Source: Candidatus Aminicenantes bacterium UBA876
GTDB taxonomy: Bacteria; Acidobacteriota; Aminicenantia; UBA2199
Assembly: GCA_002294665.1 (NCBI GenBank)
Contig: DBFQ01000114.1
Location: 9,983-19,738, forward strand
Reading direction: 5' to 3'
Length of the DNA: 9,756 bases
Both the position numbers and the translations under genes were made by a program. A model generated the notes under the pieces. That model saw only the letters and a list, made by a program, of their open reading frames with translations, was not told the DNA's origin and did not search any database. Below, piece after piece: positions 1-5,462 of the stretch; the stretch's first letter is position 1; each line of letters opens with the position of its first letter.

Positions 1-309
1 CTGGCCGAACTGCTGACGGCAAAAAAAAGCACATTCATGATGCTGATGGAGACAGACAACTGTCCTCCCTGCATTTATAAAGGCATTCAGGATTTATCCG
101 CTTTGAAAAAATCCGGACATTGCTGCTTCGTGGTGGTCGTGCACAACTGGCCTGATGAAATCGGGGGTTGGAGCCAGAATTATGCATTCTCTCCGTTTTA
201 TGTACTGCCAGAAACCAGCTTTTACAGACATTTCAACCTTACGCACCTGCCGGTCATCCTGAAACTCAAAAACCGCCGCATAAAAAACATTCGCTATATT
301 ACGAACTAG
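1..309 (+). CDS. Thioredoxin-fold protein, C-terminal part (5' end outside window)
   Basis: The frame is open from base 1, so the true start lies upstream; the first ATG in the window (37) is probably internal. The visible 102 residues contain a CPPC redox motif (residues 24-27 of the visible part) after a beta-strand-like stretch. A hydrophobic strand (FVVVV) follows, then a LPVILKLKN segment near the end. This order, CxxC then a strand then a probable cis-proline before the last strands, is that of thioredoxin-like domains. The role is probably thiol-disulfide exchange or a TlpA/thioredoxin-like reductase function; the substrate and cellular location cannot be judged without the N-terminus. 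It converges on the membrane protein gene at 380-928. I am fairly sure of the fold, not of the specific family. Confidence 0.72.
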   Translation: MAELLTAKKSTFMMLMETDNCPPCIYKGIQDLSALKKSGHCCFVVVVHNWPDEIGGWSQNYAFSPFYVLPETSFYRHFNLTHLPVILKLKNRRIKNIRYITN

Positions 310-351
310 TTTCAGGCCCCATCCAAATCCCACCTTGTGAAGCGGCTGACT

Positions 352-380
352 ACTTTTCCCGGCTGTGCAGGCGGAAAAGT
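352..380. terminator. Possible bidirectional terminator between convergent genes
   Basis: An 8-bp perfect inverted repeat, ACTTTTCC (352-359) and GGAAAAGT (373-380), brackets a 13-base loop. It sits between the stop codon at 309 and the converging stop codon at 380-382. The A/T-rich outer arms give short T-runs on both strands, as expected for a shared terminator. The stem is modest and the call rests on position and symmetry only. Confidence 0.4.
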
Positions 381-928
381 CAGTGCGCGGAGCGGGGAAA
401 GCGGCGCAGGAACAGAACCAGCAGGATGCCTGTGACGATCATCAGGCCGGCGGTAAAAAACATCCAGAAATTGCGATCATGCATAAGGTTGTAAACAACT
501 GCGACCAGGCCGCCCAGGATGAACAACGCGCCCACGCCGATCGCCAGGGCCGGCATGAGGCGTTTTTTCTGTTCCGGATTGGCGGCAAATTGCACGCCTC
601 CGATCACCAGGTAGATCAGGCCGATGAAAAAAAGAAAACCGGCGATGCGGGAACCTTCCCCGAACAGGATGACTCCCACCAGCACCAGGGCCAGCCCTTC
701 AGCCACATGGAAGAGGTCGGGAAAATTGGGCAGGCGCCTGGACAGGGATCGGCTCAGGAGAGCGCCGATCAGGATGAACGCCCCCGCCGCCAGGATCGCG
801 ATCACCGACAGGGGGTGATGGTCAAAATGGTCCAGCTTGACCAAACCCTTCATCAATACGGCCAGGCCGATCAGGTAGTGAGCCAGCATTTCCAGGACTT
901 CGCCTTGCCTGGTTTTGGATAACCCCAT
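380..928 (-). CDS. Six-helix integral membrane protein of unknown function
   Basis: I do not recognise a family with certainty. The 182-residue product is almost entirely hydrophobic, with about six membrane segments, from the first (MLAHYLIGLAVLMKGLVKL) to the last (FWMFFTAGLMIVTGILLVLF) before a short basic tail (RRFPRSAH). A histidine-rich loop (HFDHHP) follows the first helix. The overall look is of small DUF308/HdeD-like or unclassified inner-membrane proteins. I chose the ATG at 928 because a purine-rich AGGGGGG lies a few bases upstream; an in-frame start at 979 would add 17 residues without an obvious ribosome-binding site. No catalytic motif or signal peptide is visible. It converges on the thioredoxin-fold gene and diverges from the phospholipase-like gene. 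Confidence 0.8.
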   Translation of the reverse strand: MGLSKTRQGEVLEMLAHYLIGLAVLMKGLVKLDHFDHHPLSVIAILAAGAFILIGALLSRSLSRRLPNFPDLFHVAEGLALVLVGVILFGEGSRIAGFLFFIGLIYLVIGGVQFAANPEQKKRLMPALAIGVGALFILGGLVAVVYNLMHDRNFWMFFTAGLMIVTGILLVLFLRRFPRSAH

Positions 929-1397
929 CGACCCCCCCCTGCTCCCGCAACGATCCAAAAGAATTATAGGAACACACATTCAAGCTGTCAACAAACAGCC
1001 ACCCGCGGCCTTCGCGCCCTTCCGGCTGCGGAAGGTCAAGCAAAGCACCGCTGAAATACCGCCGGCTTACTTTTCTGCGGTATTCTCTGACGGCTTCTCT
1101 TCTGCGCAATGCAGCGCATTTTTTTCATCCAGGGCCCGGTTATGGATTGTGAATGAAATTTCTTGCTATTCCCGTGCCAGAGCCCTAGAATCAGTTCTGC
1201 ATGAGCAAGAAACACCCGCCAACGCCATTCAGGTTGCTCTTCTGCTTAAGAAAGCCGCTGCAGGCTTTCCCCCGGAAAACTGCGAATTCAAAAACAGCCC
1301 CCCTTGCGTATGCGACGCATGGGCTTTCCGGGATCGGAAAAACAACCACGAAGAGCCCTGAAGCAAAGGAAATGTTGCATCCGCATGGAGACGCAAG
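929..1397. other. Intergenic region with leader hairpin, no convincing gene
   Basis: This stretch between divergent genes has open frames on both strands, but they have low-complexity, arginine- or proline-rich translations with no ribosome-binding site or recognisable domain. It holds a plausible promoter for the downstream gene (1163-1191) and a perfect 7-bp hairpin, GAAAGCC (1250-1256) with GGCTTTC (1263-1269), in the roughly 200-base leader. A second weaker dyad, TGCGT/ACGCA, lies near 1305-1320. No known riboswitch class is recognisable. Confidence 0.5.
1163..1191 (+). promoter_or_regulatory. Candidate sigma-70-type promoter for the phospholipase-like gene
   Basis: TTGCTA (1163-1168) and TAGAAT (1186-1191) are separated by exactly 17 bases, matching the -35 consensus in 4 of 6 and the -10 consensus in 5 of 6 positions. 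Transcription would start near 1198, giving a leader of about 200 bases. This is motif matching only. Confidence 0.35.
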
Positions 1398-3041
1398 ATG
1401 AAGAAAGGATTGGCATTTTTATTGTCATTGCTTGTATTCGCGGTCATGCCGGCGTTTCCCTGGGGCGCGGTTGAATTCTGGTCTCCCACCCATCAGGCCA
1501 TACTCGTTCAGGCCTACACGTTTCTGAGCAATGACCCGGCTTTTCAGGGAAGCGGTTTTTTGCCGCTGGCATCCATTCTTGAACATGAAGGCGTCAAAGT
1601 CGCCTCAGACATGGTCATGGATTTCCAGGGCTATGGGAACGGGCCGGATGCCGAGAACGCGACGCCCTATTCCTGGCACTATTACAACCCCTTGACGGGC
1701 AAGGGGCTGGCCCCGGGTGCGGTAAGGATGTTTTATAAAGAGCTGATCGATCCCAATCAGAAAAACAACCGGGCAAAGCCGGCGGCCTGGTCCGCGCATT
1801 TCCTGGCTGACATGAGTGTTCCCTATCACATTGTCGGTATGTTGAAAAATGAAGCCATCGCATATATGAGAAACAACATCCGCATCCTGCCGGAAAACAT
1901 CGCCGGCCACCTTTTCCTTTATGACTCCGTATCGTCCGGCATTCAGCCCGTTGACGGCTGGGGGAAAAACCATGATTTCTGGTATGCGACCGTGAATTTC
2001 GTCAACAATCACGCTTCAGAAACAGTGGACTGGTATGATCCGTGGTACGCGAACGGTTCAGGCGTATGGCAGTCTCACCGGGTCGGCACATCCAGCCACG
2101 TGCAATGGGAGAAAGCCGCCCACAGCAAATATCTGAATTGCGGCTATACCGGCATCGTGCCCAGCGAAACGGGTTGGTACAATCCTTCCTGGAAAAACGC
2201 CGCGCCCAATTCCAACTTCAACATGAACATCGTGGAAGCGCAGGCTGCTGCAGCTGCGCTTTTTACCCATGAGGTTGCCTTGTTTACCCGGAACAACATG
2301 GCGCATATCCACAAGAACCCGGAAACGGGCATCTTTCATGCCATGAGGAATGTGGCGACTCTGTGGAGAAGCACTTTCACCGCGCTGCGACCGGCAATGT
2401 TCTTTCATGAAAAGATTTCCAATGATGCCAACGAGTACGGGCTGGAGTGCCGCATTGCCAATCGGGCCGGCGCCCCGGCCAACAACGTGCAGGTAAAGCT
2501 GTACGTATTTTACAACCAGGCAGTCGTTCACACAGACCAGTTACCTGGAGGGACCATCCCCATGGGCGGCACAGGTTCCGTCCGGTTCAGGGTGAAAGTT
2601 CAGCCCGGAACGGAGTTCGGCATCGTTATGGCGGTCGTCGCCCAGTACGATATTCCGGATCTGCAGTATGCGGTCTCGAACGCAACCTTCCGCTCAAAGC
2701 CGGCGGAGCGGACCACGGATGACCCTGTGACAGGGCATGATCCGTTTGCCGGCATTCTCGGGGCGTGGGAGTTCGGGCGGAACAAAAAGGATCGTATCGG
2801 CACCGTAATCCTGACAAAAAGGCCGGGCAAGTACGGAGCGTACTACATCGATGGATACGCTCATGCGAACGAATCCTACTGGAAATTTTACACCGGCAAC
2901 TCGATCGTTTTCCTGCACGAGAACGGAAGTCCGACAACGTATTTCAAACGCCTGAGCGGAAACTACTGGGAAGGGCGTTTCCTGCCGCCTGAAGACTGGC
3001 CCAGAATCAAAAACGCGATCGTCCACTATCTCAGGCGATGA
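1398..3041 (+). CDS. Exported zinc-dependent phospholipase C / S1-P1 nuclease-superfamily protein
   Basis: The 547-residue product starts with a signal peptide (basic MKK, then a hydrophobic core to about residue 20) followed by W22-G-A, reminiscent of the mature N-terminal Trp that binds zinc in S1/P1 nucleases. Residues 28-210 carry the superfamily's ordered zinc ligands: H32, an Asp near 71-75, H94 in WHYYNP (compare SHFYDP in Bacillus cereus PLC), H134, D138 and H144 in AHFLADMSVPYH, and H192 in HDFWY. The Glu that follows the last His in B. cereus PLC is not obvious here. Residues about 340-435 look like an Ig-type beta domain, and about 450-547 form a Trp-rich beta domain; both probably bind a surface or substrate. 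A GGAG sits 7 bases before the ATG. Predicted role: secreted or periplasmic hydrolysis of phospholipids or other phosphodiesters. It is a single gene with no operon partner. Confidence 0.83.
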   Translation: MKKGLAFLLSLLVFAVMPAFPWGAVEFWSPTHQAILVQAYTFLSNDPAFQGSGFLPLASILEHEGVKVASDMVMDFQGYGNGPDAENATPYSWHYYNPLTGKGLAPGAVRMFYKELIDPNQKNNRAKPAAWSAHFLADMSVPYHIVGMLKNEAIAYMRNNIRILPENIAGHLFLYDSVSSGIQPVDGWGKNHDFWYATVNFVNNHASETVDWYDPWYANGSGVWQSHRVGTSSHVQWEKAAHSKYLNCGYTGIVPSETGWYNPSWKNAAPNSNFNMNIVEAQAAAAALFTHEVALFTRNNMAHIHKNPETGIFHAMRNVATLWRSTFTALRPAMFFHEKISNDANEYGLECRIANRAGAPANNVQVKLYVFYNQAVVHTDQLPGGTIPMGGTGSVRFRVKVQPGTEFGIVMAVVAQYDIPDLQYAVSNATFRSKPAERTTDDPVTGHDPFAGILGAWEFGRNKKDRIGTVILTKRPGKYGAYYIDGYAHANESYWKFYTGNSIVFLHENGSPTTYFKRLSGNYWEGRFLPPEDWPRIKNAIVHYLRR

Positions 3042-3083
3042 GGTCGATCCATGGTCATAATGAAGAAAACCGGCCGGAATAAC

Positions 3084-3154
3084 GAATAAGGAATAATGAA
3101 TACAAAAACCCGGTTGATTCCCGCCCCTTATTCCTTCTGCTTTATTCCTTATTC
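3084..3154. repeat. 13-bp perfect inverted repeat
   Basis: GAATAAGGAATAA (3084-3096) is exactly complementary to TTATTCCTTATTC (3142-3154), with a 45-base centre holding a further related TTATTCCTT. It lies about 40 bases after the phospholipase-like stop codon and could fold as an mRNA 3'-end structure. There is no T-run typical of a rho-independent terminator. Confidence 0.5.
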
Positions 3155-3398
3155 AGGGTCTCCCTGCCTTCCTGTCACCTTGCTACAAATCCCAATGAAT
3201 AAAATGAAAAAAGAAGTTGAGTGAGTTGAGGGTGGAACGGAAGTTCTTTAAAAGCTCATTGCGGATTTTTTACTTTTCACTTTAAACTTTTCACTTTTCA
3301 CTGGTTGCCCGTCTCTTCCGGCCGCACCATCACTCGCACCTGAGGTTTCCATCACCTAAAAAAAGGGGGCCTGGCAAGCGGCGAGGGCAGGTGCACGG

Positions 3399-3415
3399 GC
3401 GGGTTTCAAACCCGC
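3399..3415. repeat. REP-like palindromic hairpin
   Basis: GCGGGTTTCAAACCCGC is an 8-bp perfect stem around a single central base. It is followed by TCCTAC and a T6 run at 3422-3427. Palindromes of this type, GCGGGTTT/AAACCCGC followed by CTCCTAC, recur as dispersed intergenic elements in many bacterial genomes. Whether it is one of a family here cannot be seen from one copy. Confidence 0.45.
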
Positions 3416-3419
3416 TCCT

Positions 3420-3486
3420 ACTTTTTTGACTTCTTGCCTCTGCAACTCTGCAACTTTTCAACTCTTCAACTTTGAGTTGCAGCAGA
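3420..3486 (+). repeat. 67-bp direct repeat, copy 1
   Basis: This is identical base for base to 3676-3742, an offset of 256. It begins with ACTTTTTTGACTTC, contains phased CAACT-type motifs, and ends in TTGAGTTGCAGCAGA. Internally, CAACTTTTCAACTC and TTGAGTTG give partial self-complementarity. A C/G-rich hairpin follows each copy (CCCCG/CGGGG near 3503-3519 after this one). Confidence 0.9.
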
Positions 3487-3586
3487 TCCCTTCATAAAAA
3501 GGGGGAACCCCCGTTTCGAGCGGGGATCGTCGCGAAATGGCGCAGACGGGTGAAAGAGAGGGGAACGACATGACGTCGTTTGGGAA

Positions 3587-3624
3587 AGTTGGGGAGTTGA
3601 GAAGTTGGGGAGTTGAGAAGTTGG
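3587..3624 (+). repeat. 16-bp tandem repeat, about 2.4 units
   Basis: The unit AGTTGGGGAGTTGAGA occurs at 3587-3602 and 3603-3618, followed by a partial AGTTGG to 3624. The motif is roughly the complement of the CAACT-rich text in the flanking 67-bp repeats, so transcripts of the region could fold extensively. Confidence 0.85.
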
Positions 3625-3675
3625 AAAGAAAAGCCGGTGGATGAATTCAGCAGTTGAGGATAAATTCCGCAGTCA

Positions 3676-3742
3676 ACTTTTTTGACTTCTTGCCTCTGCA
3701 ACTCTGCAACTTTTCAACTCTTCAACTTTGAGTTGCAGCAGA
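3676..3742 (+). repeat. 67-bp direct repeat, copy 2
   Basis: This is the second identical copy of 3420-3486. It ends 26 bases before the tRNA-Thr remnant and is followed by a CCCCGT/ACGGGG hairpin (about 3744-3760). The two copies bracket a 189-base segment, so it may be one duplicated intergenic module that predates the element's insertion. Confidence 0.9.
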
Positions 3743-3767
3743 ACCCCGTGAGAAACGGGGGTTAAAA

Positions 3768-3811
3768 AGCCGGTGGACGGACTCGAACCGTCGACCTTTT
3801 GATTACGAATC
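3768..3811 (-). pseudogene. 3' fragment of tRNA-Thr(CGU): attachment-site footprint (att) of the element
   Basis: Read on the minus strand, the fragment ends with a 7-base acceptor strand CACCGGC plus a T in the discriminator position; CCA is not encoded. The T arm is perfect (GACGG stem at 3788-3792 pairing with CCGTC at 3776-3780, loop TTCGAGT). Before it come a 5-base variable loop (AGGTC), an anticodon 3' stem (TCAAA) and the 7-base loop TTCGTAA with anticodon CGT. The expected 5' stem TTTGA is present only as its last two bases (GA), after which similarity to a tRNA ends; no D arm or 5' acceptor strand follows. A break in the anticodon stem-loop is a typical crossover for tyrosine integrases using tRNA genes. 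The intact tRNA should lie beyond the right end of the element. Confidence 0.8.
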
Positions 3812-3902
3812 CTAAGGTTTTTTCTGCAAAAGACCGCAAAAACCTCTATATAAAATGGTTTCGGGAGATTTCTTCACAGAAATTCAGCCGAGGAGCAGGG
3901 AG

Positions 3903-3925
3903 TTTTCGGGCACATTTTGGGCACA
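3903..3925 (+). repeat. Paired GGGCACA motifs near the attachment site (possible integrase arm sites)
   Basis: TTTTCGGGCACA (3903-3914) and TTTTGGGCACA (3915-3925) are near-identical adjacent direct repeats, about 95 bases inside the element from the tRNA junction. Short direct repeats at such a distance from the core are the usual form of arm-type binding sites of tyrosine integrases. Function is inferred from position only. Confidence 0.4.
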
Positions 3926-3983
3926 AAATTCTTATAGAATCCGATAGCCAAAACAGAGGGAAAACCCAAAGCGGAGATCTCCA

Positions 3984-4190
3984 TTAACCCCCACTGTAAC
4001 CGCCGGCAATGCTGAGGTGTGGCCCGATAGCAGACAAAAACATGGACACAACCTTGAGACGATCACCCAGGGTGTTCACCCCATGCCGCCGCATGGCCCG
4101 GACACACTCAGTAACGGCAGCCAGGATTGCTTCTTCCCGCTGGATCTCTTTCTTCTCTTCCTCAGCGGCTTTGATTTCTTCTTCTGTCAT
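3984..4190 (-). CDS. Small acidic/helical protein divergent from the repressor
   Basis: The 68-residue product is not recognised. Its N-terminal third is highly charged and helical (MTEEEIKAAEEEKKEIQ), the middle is amphipathic (AILAAVTECVRAMRRHGVNTLGDRLKVVSMF), and the tail is Gly-rich (GGYSGG). I chose the ATG at 4190 because AGGAGG (complement at 4196-4201) lies 5 bases upstream; the in-frame ATG at 4229 would add 13 residues but would sit at the predicted transcription start. It is read leftward from a promoter with a perfect TTGACA -35 box, back to back with the LexA/CI-like repressor. That is the place of Cro or an early gene in phage switches. It has no visible helix-turn-helix, so a Cro role is unsupported; a role as regulator, antirepressor or excision factor is possible. 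Confidence 0.7.
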   Translation of the reverse strand: MTEEEIKAAEEEKKEIQREEAILAAVTECVRAMRRHGVNTLGDRLKVVSMFLSAIGPHLSIAGGYSGG

Positions 4191-4235
4191 GTTCCCCTCC
4201 TCGAATTTTGGGAATCTGTTGTTCCTCATGGTAGT

Positions 4236-4264
4236 ATGTTAAAAGGGTTTTTTAATCTTGTCAA
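4236..4264 (-). promoter_or_regulatory. Leftward promoter for the small divergent gene
   Basis: On the minus strand a perfect TTGACA -35 box (complement TGTCAA at 4259-4264) and TAACAT (complement at 4236-4241) are separated by exactly 17 bases. Transcription would start near 4229 and give a leader of about 38 bases with a strong ribosome-binding site. The -35 box lies inside the 25-bp dyad at 4254-4278. Confidence 0.6.
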
Positions 4265-4278
4265 CCTAAATTAAGATT
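4254..4278. promoter_or_regulatory. Candidate repressor operator (dyad AATCTT-N13-AAGATT)
   Basis: The half-sites AATCTT (4254-4259) and AAGATT (4273-4278) are exact inverted repeats with a 13-base centre, and they enclose the -35 box of the leftward promoter. A bound dimer would block that promoter. Assignment to the adjacent repressor is inferred from position. Confidence 0.45.
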
Positions 4279-4312
4279 TCCTATTAATTTTTATGTGAGC
4301 TTTCCTTTTTGA

Positions 4313-4341
4313 TTGACTGAGGTATTTATAATTCCTATTAT
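4313..4341 (+). promoter_or_regulatory. Repressor promoter predicted to give a leaderless mRNA
   Basis: TTGACT (4313-4318) and TATTAT (4336-4341) are 17 bases apart, each matching the consensus in 5 of 6 positions. Transcription would start about 4347-4350, at or next to the ATG at 4351, and no Shine-Dalgarno sequence precedes that ATG. This mirrors the leaderless cI mRNA made from the PRM promoter of phage lambda. Confidence 0.65.
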
Positions 4342-4349
4342 CTAGATAA
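4338..4349. promoter_or_regulatory. 12-bp perfect palindrome over the repressor -10/start site
   Basis: TTATCTAGATAA is fully self-complementary. It covers the end of the -10 box and the predicted transcription start, immediately before the repressor ATG. It is a good position for an autoregulatory operator. Its half-site TTATCT resembles TTAATCT in the dyad at 4254. Confidence 0.4.
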
Positions 4350-4350
4350 G

Positions 4351-5070
4351 ATGCCAAAAAAGGTCGCTACACTTTCAGAGTTTGAGCGACAAGTCGCGGA
4401 GAGATTTGAAGAGATTCTGAACCGCCGCTTCAAATCCGTTCGAGAGTTTTCGAACGCATCCGGGATCGCATATCAAACTCTGCACGAAATCCTCAATCAG
4501 AAACAGCGCATTCACATGGGCCACCTCGGCAAGATCATCGAGGGCCTGGGCGGAGAATTCATCACCCTCTTTACGGACCGGAAATACGTCCCCGAAGATA
4601 CCATCCCCTCCCTCGATGACCCTCACGGTACAGAGTTCACCGCCGTTCCCACCGTCTCCCCCGCTACATGCGGATCATCGGGCGCCATTCTGGAAAACGA
4701 GATCCAGGGATTCAAGTACTTTGATTCCCAGTTTCTCAAGGGATTGAAGGATCCCCTGCTCACTCATGCTTCAGGGGATTCGATGTATCCTTACATCCAG
4801 GACGGAGACCTCATCCTCATCGACCGTTCAACCGACTCCAGAGAACGACCCGACACCAGGCATTTCTACCTCGTTGATAATCCGGAAATCAGTGAAGAAG
4901 TGGCGATCTCCGTGAAGCGAGTAAAGCTCTGTGGTGATCGACTGGTCCTGGTGCCGCAAAACCCCAGCTATGATATCTCCGAGATCCGGATCAAAGGACG
5001 ATCACTCCTTGATATCGTTCTCGGGAAAGTGGTCTGGGTGGGGCGGGAGTTGGATGTGAACGGGGTTTGA
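4351..5070 (+). CDS. LexA/CI-type repressor with S24 self-cleavage domain
   Basis: The 239-residue product has an N-terminal XRE-like DNA-binding domain (about 8-75) with a helix-turn-helix around SVREFSNASGIAYQTLHEILN (29-49). The C-terminal part is a peptidase S24 domain. The catalytic serine is S144 in SGDSMYP and the lysine is K189 in EVAISVKRVK. The likely cleavage bond is C107-G108, as in UmuD where it is Cys-Gly; it lies 37 residues before the serine, matching LexA, UmuD and lambda CI spacing. The role is repression of the element's leftward promoter and probably of its own, lifted by RecA-stimulated self-cleavage after DNA damage. The ATG at 4351 is supported by the promoter that ends just before it and by the start of similarity. 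The gene heads a rightward series that runs through the methyltransferase and nuclease genes. Confidence 0.9.
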   Translation: MPKKVATLSEFERQVAERFEEILNRRFKSVREFSNASGIAYQTLHEILNQKQRIHMGHLGKIIEGLGGEFITLFTDRKYVPEDTIPSLDDPHGTEFTAVPTVSPATCGSSGAILENEIQGFKYFDSQFLKGLKDPLLTHASGDSMYPYIQDGDLILIDRSTDSRERPDTRHFYLVDNPEISEEVAISVKRVKLCGDRLVLVPQNPSYDISEIRIKGRSLLDIVLGKVVWVGRELDVNGV

Positions 5071-5095
5071 ACTCCGTTGAAATAAGGGGAAGAGT

Positions 5096-5344
5096 ATGTT
5101 TAACGAAGAAATCTACAGAGAGATTCTCGAACAGGTTTCCGAAGGAAAATGCAACGGAGACAGTCAACTCATTCAACTTTCAAACAAAAAGCATGATGAC
5201 CGCAAAGGACTCGCTGTTAAGGAATTGGTAGACGATGGACACCTGGAGGGAATTGATTGTTCAAACAAAGATGTGAGCCCCTGCTTCATAGGGCTCAGAA
5301 TCACCCCGATTGGGATGAACTATTTGCAGAAACTCCAGAAGTAG
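5096..5344 (+). CDS. Small winged-helix-like protein (YjcQ-like)
   Basis: The 82-residue product begins MFNEEIYREILEQVSEG, continues with a helix (GLAVKELVDDGHLEGI) and ends with a strand-turn-helix (IGLRITPIGMNYLQKLQK). This order, with a terminal LTPxGxxYL-type signature, is that of YjcQ-like and related winged-helix proteins often found in prophages. AAGGGGAAGAG before the ATG gives a ribosome-binding site. It lies 25 bases after the repressor gene on the same strand and is probably cotranscribed with it. It could be a second regulator, or a control protein for the restriction-modification-like genes downstream; neither is shown by the sequence. The 118 bases that follow, up to the methyltransferase, contain no supported gene. 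Confidence 0.75.
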   Translation: MFNEEIYREILEQVSEGKCNGDSQLIQLSNKKHDDRKGLAVKELVDDGHLEGIDCSNKDVSPCFIGLRITPIGMNYLQKLQK

Positions 5345-5462
5345 AAAAAACTGTTGTACAGGCTAACAAGAAGGCTTGTAAACTTCTGGTCTGCGTTCAA
5401 AGGGAATCCGCCGAACTCAATGAGATGAATACATACAAAAGCCTTTTAGGAACGGAAAAACC

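Larger units (their letters stand above)
3042..3767. other. Repeat-rich intergenic region without a credible gene
   Basis: This region carries an inverted repeat (3084-3154), T/C-rich CTTTTCAC-type runs (about 3270-3301), a palindromic hairpin (3399-3415), two copies of a 67-bp direct repeat and a 16-bp tandem repeat. The one longer frame inside it (3492-3701, minus) is made largely of translated repeats (LLNSST, LLNSPTSQLPN) and is not a convincing gene. I see no RNA gene apart from the tRNA remnant that starts at 3768. Confidence 0.6.

Noticed and set aside
365..922. 185-codon plus-strand frame opposite the membrane protein gene
   Set aside because: The translation is Gln/Asp/His-rich (QADEKKKTGDAG, HQHQGQP), typical of the complement of a hydrophobic gene; the minus-strand product has clear membrane helices.
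1250..1269. Leader hairpin as a riboswitch or attenuator
   Set aside because: A 7-bp perfect stem exists, but no known riboswitch core, no following T-run and no competing structure can be recognised.
915..1361. 148-codon plus-strand frame and its opposite-strand counterparts before the phospholipase-like gene
   Set aside because: No ribosome-binding site, low-complexity content and no family resemblance; the region is better explained as promoter and leader.
3501..3519. C/G-rich hairpin after the first 67-bp repeat as a transcription terminator
   Set aside because: There is no T-run on either strand and no gene ends nearby.
3587..3624. CRISPR-like repeat array
   Set aside because: The 16-bp units are directly abutting with no spacers, and the 67-bp repeats occur only twice with a non-spacer interval.
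3492..3701. 69-codon minus-strand frame in the repeat region
   Set aside because: Its translation is built from the 67-bp and 16-bp repeats (LLNSSTG, LLNSPTSQL), has no ribosome-binding site and no domain-like composition.
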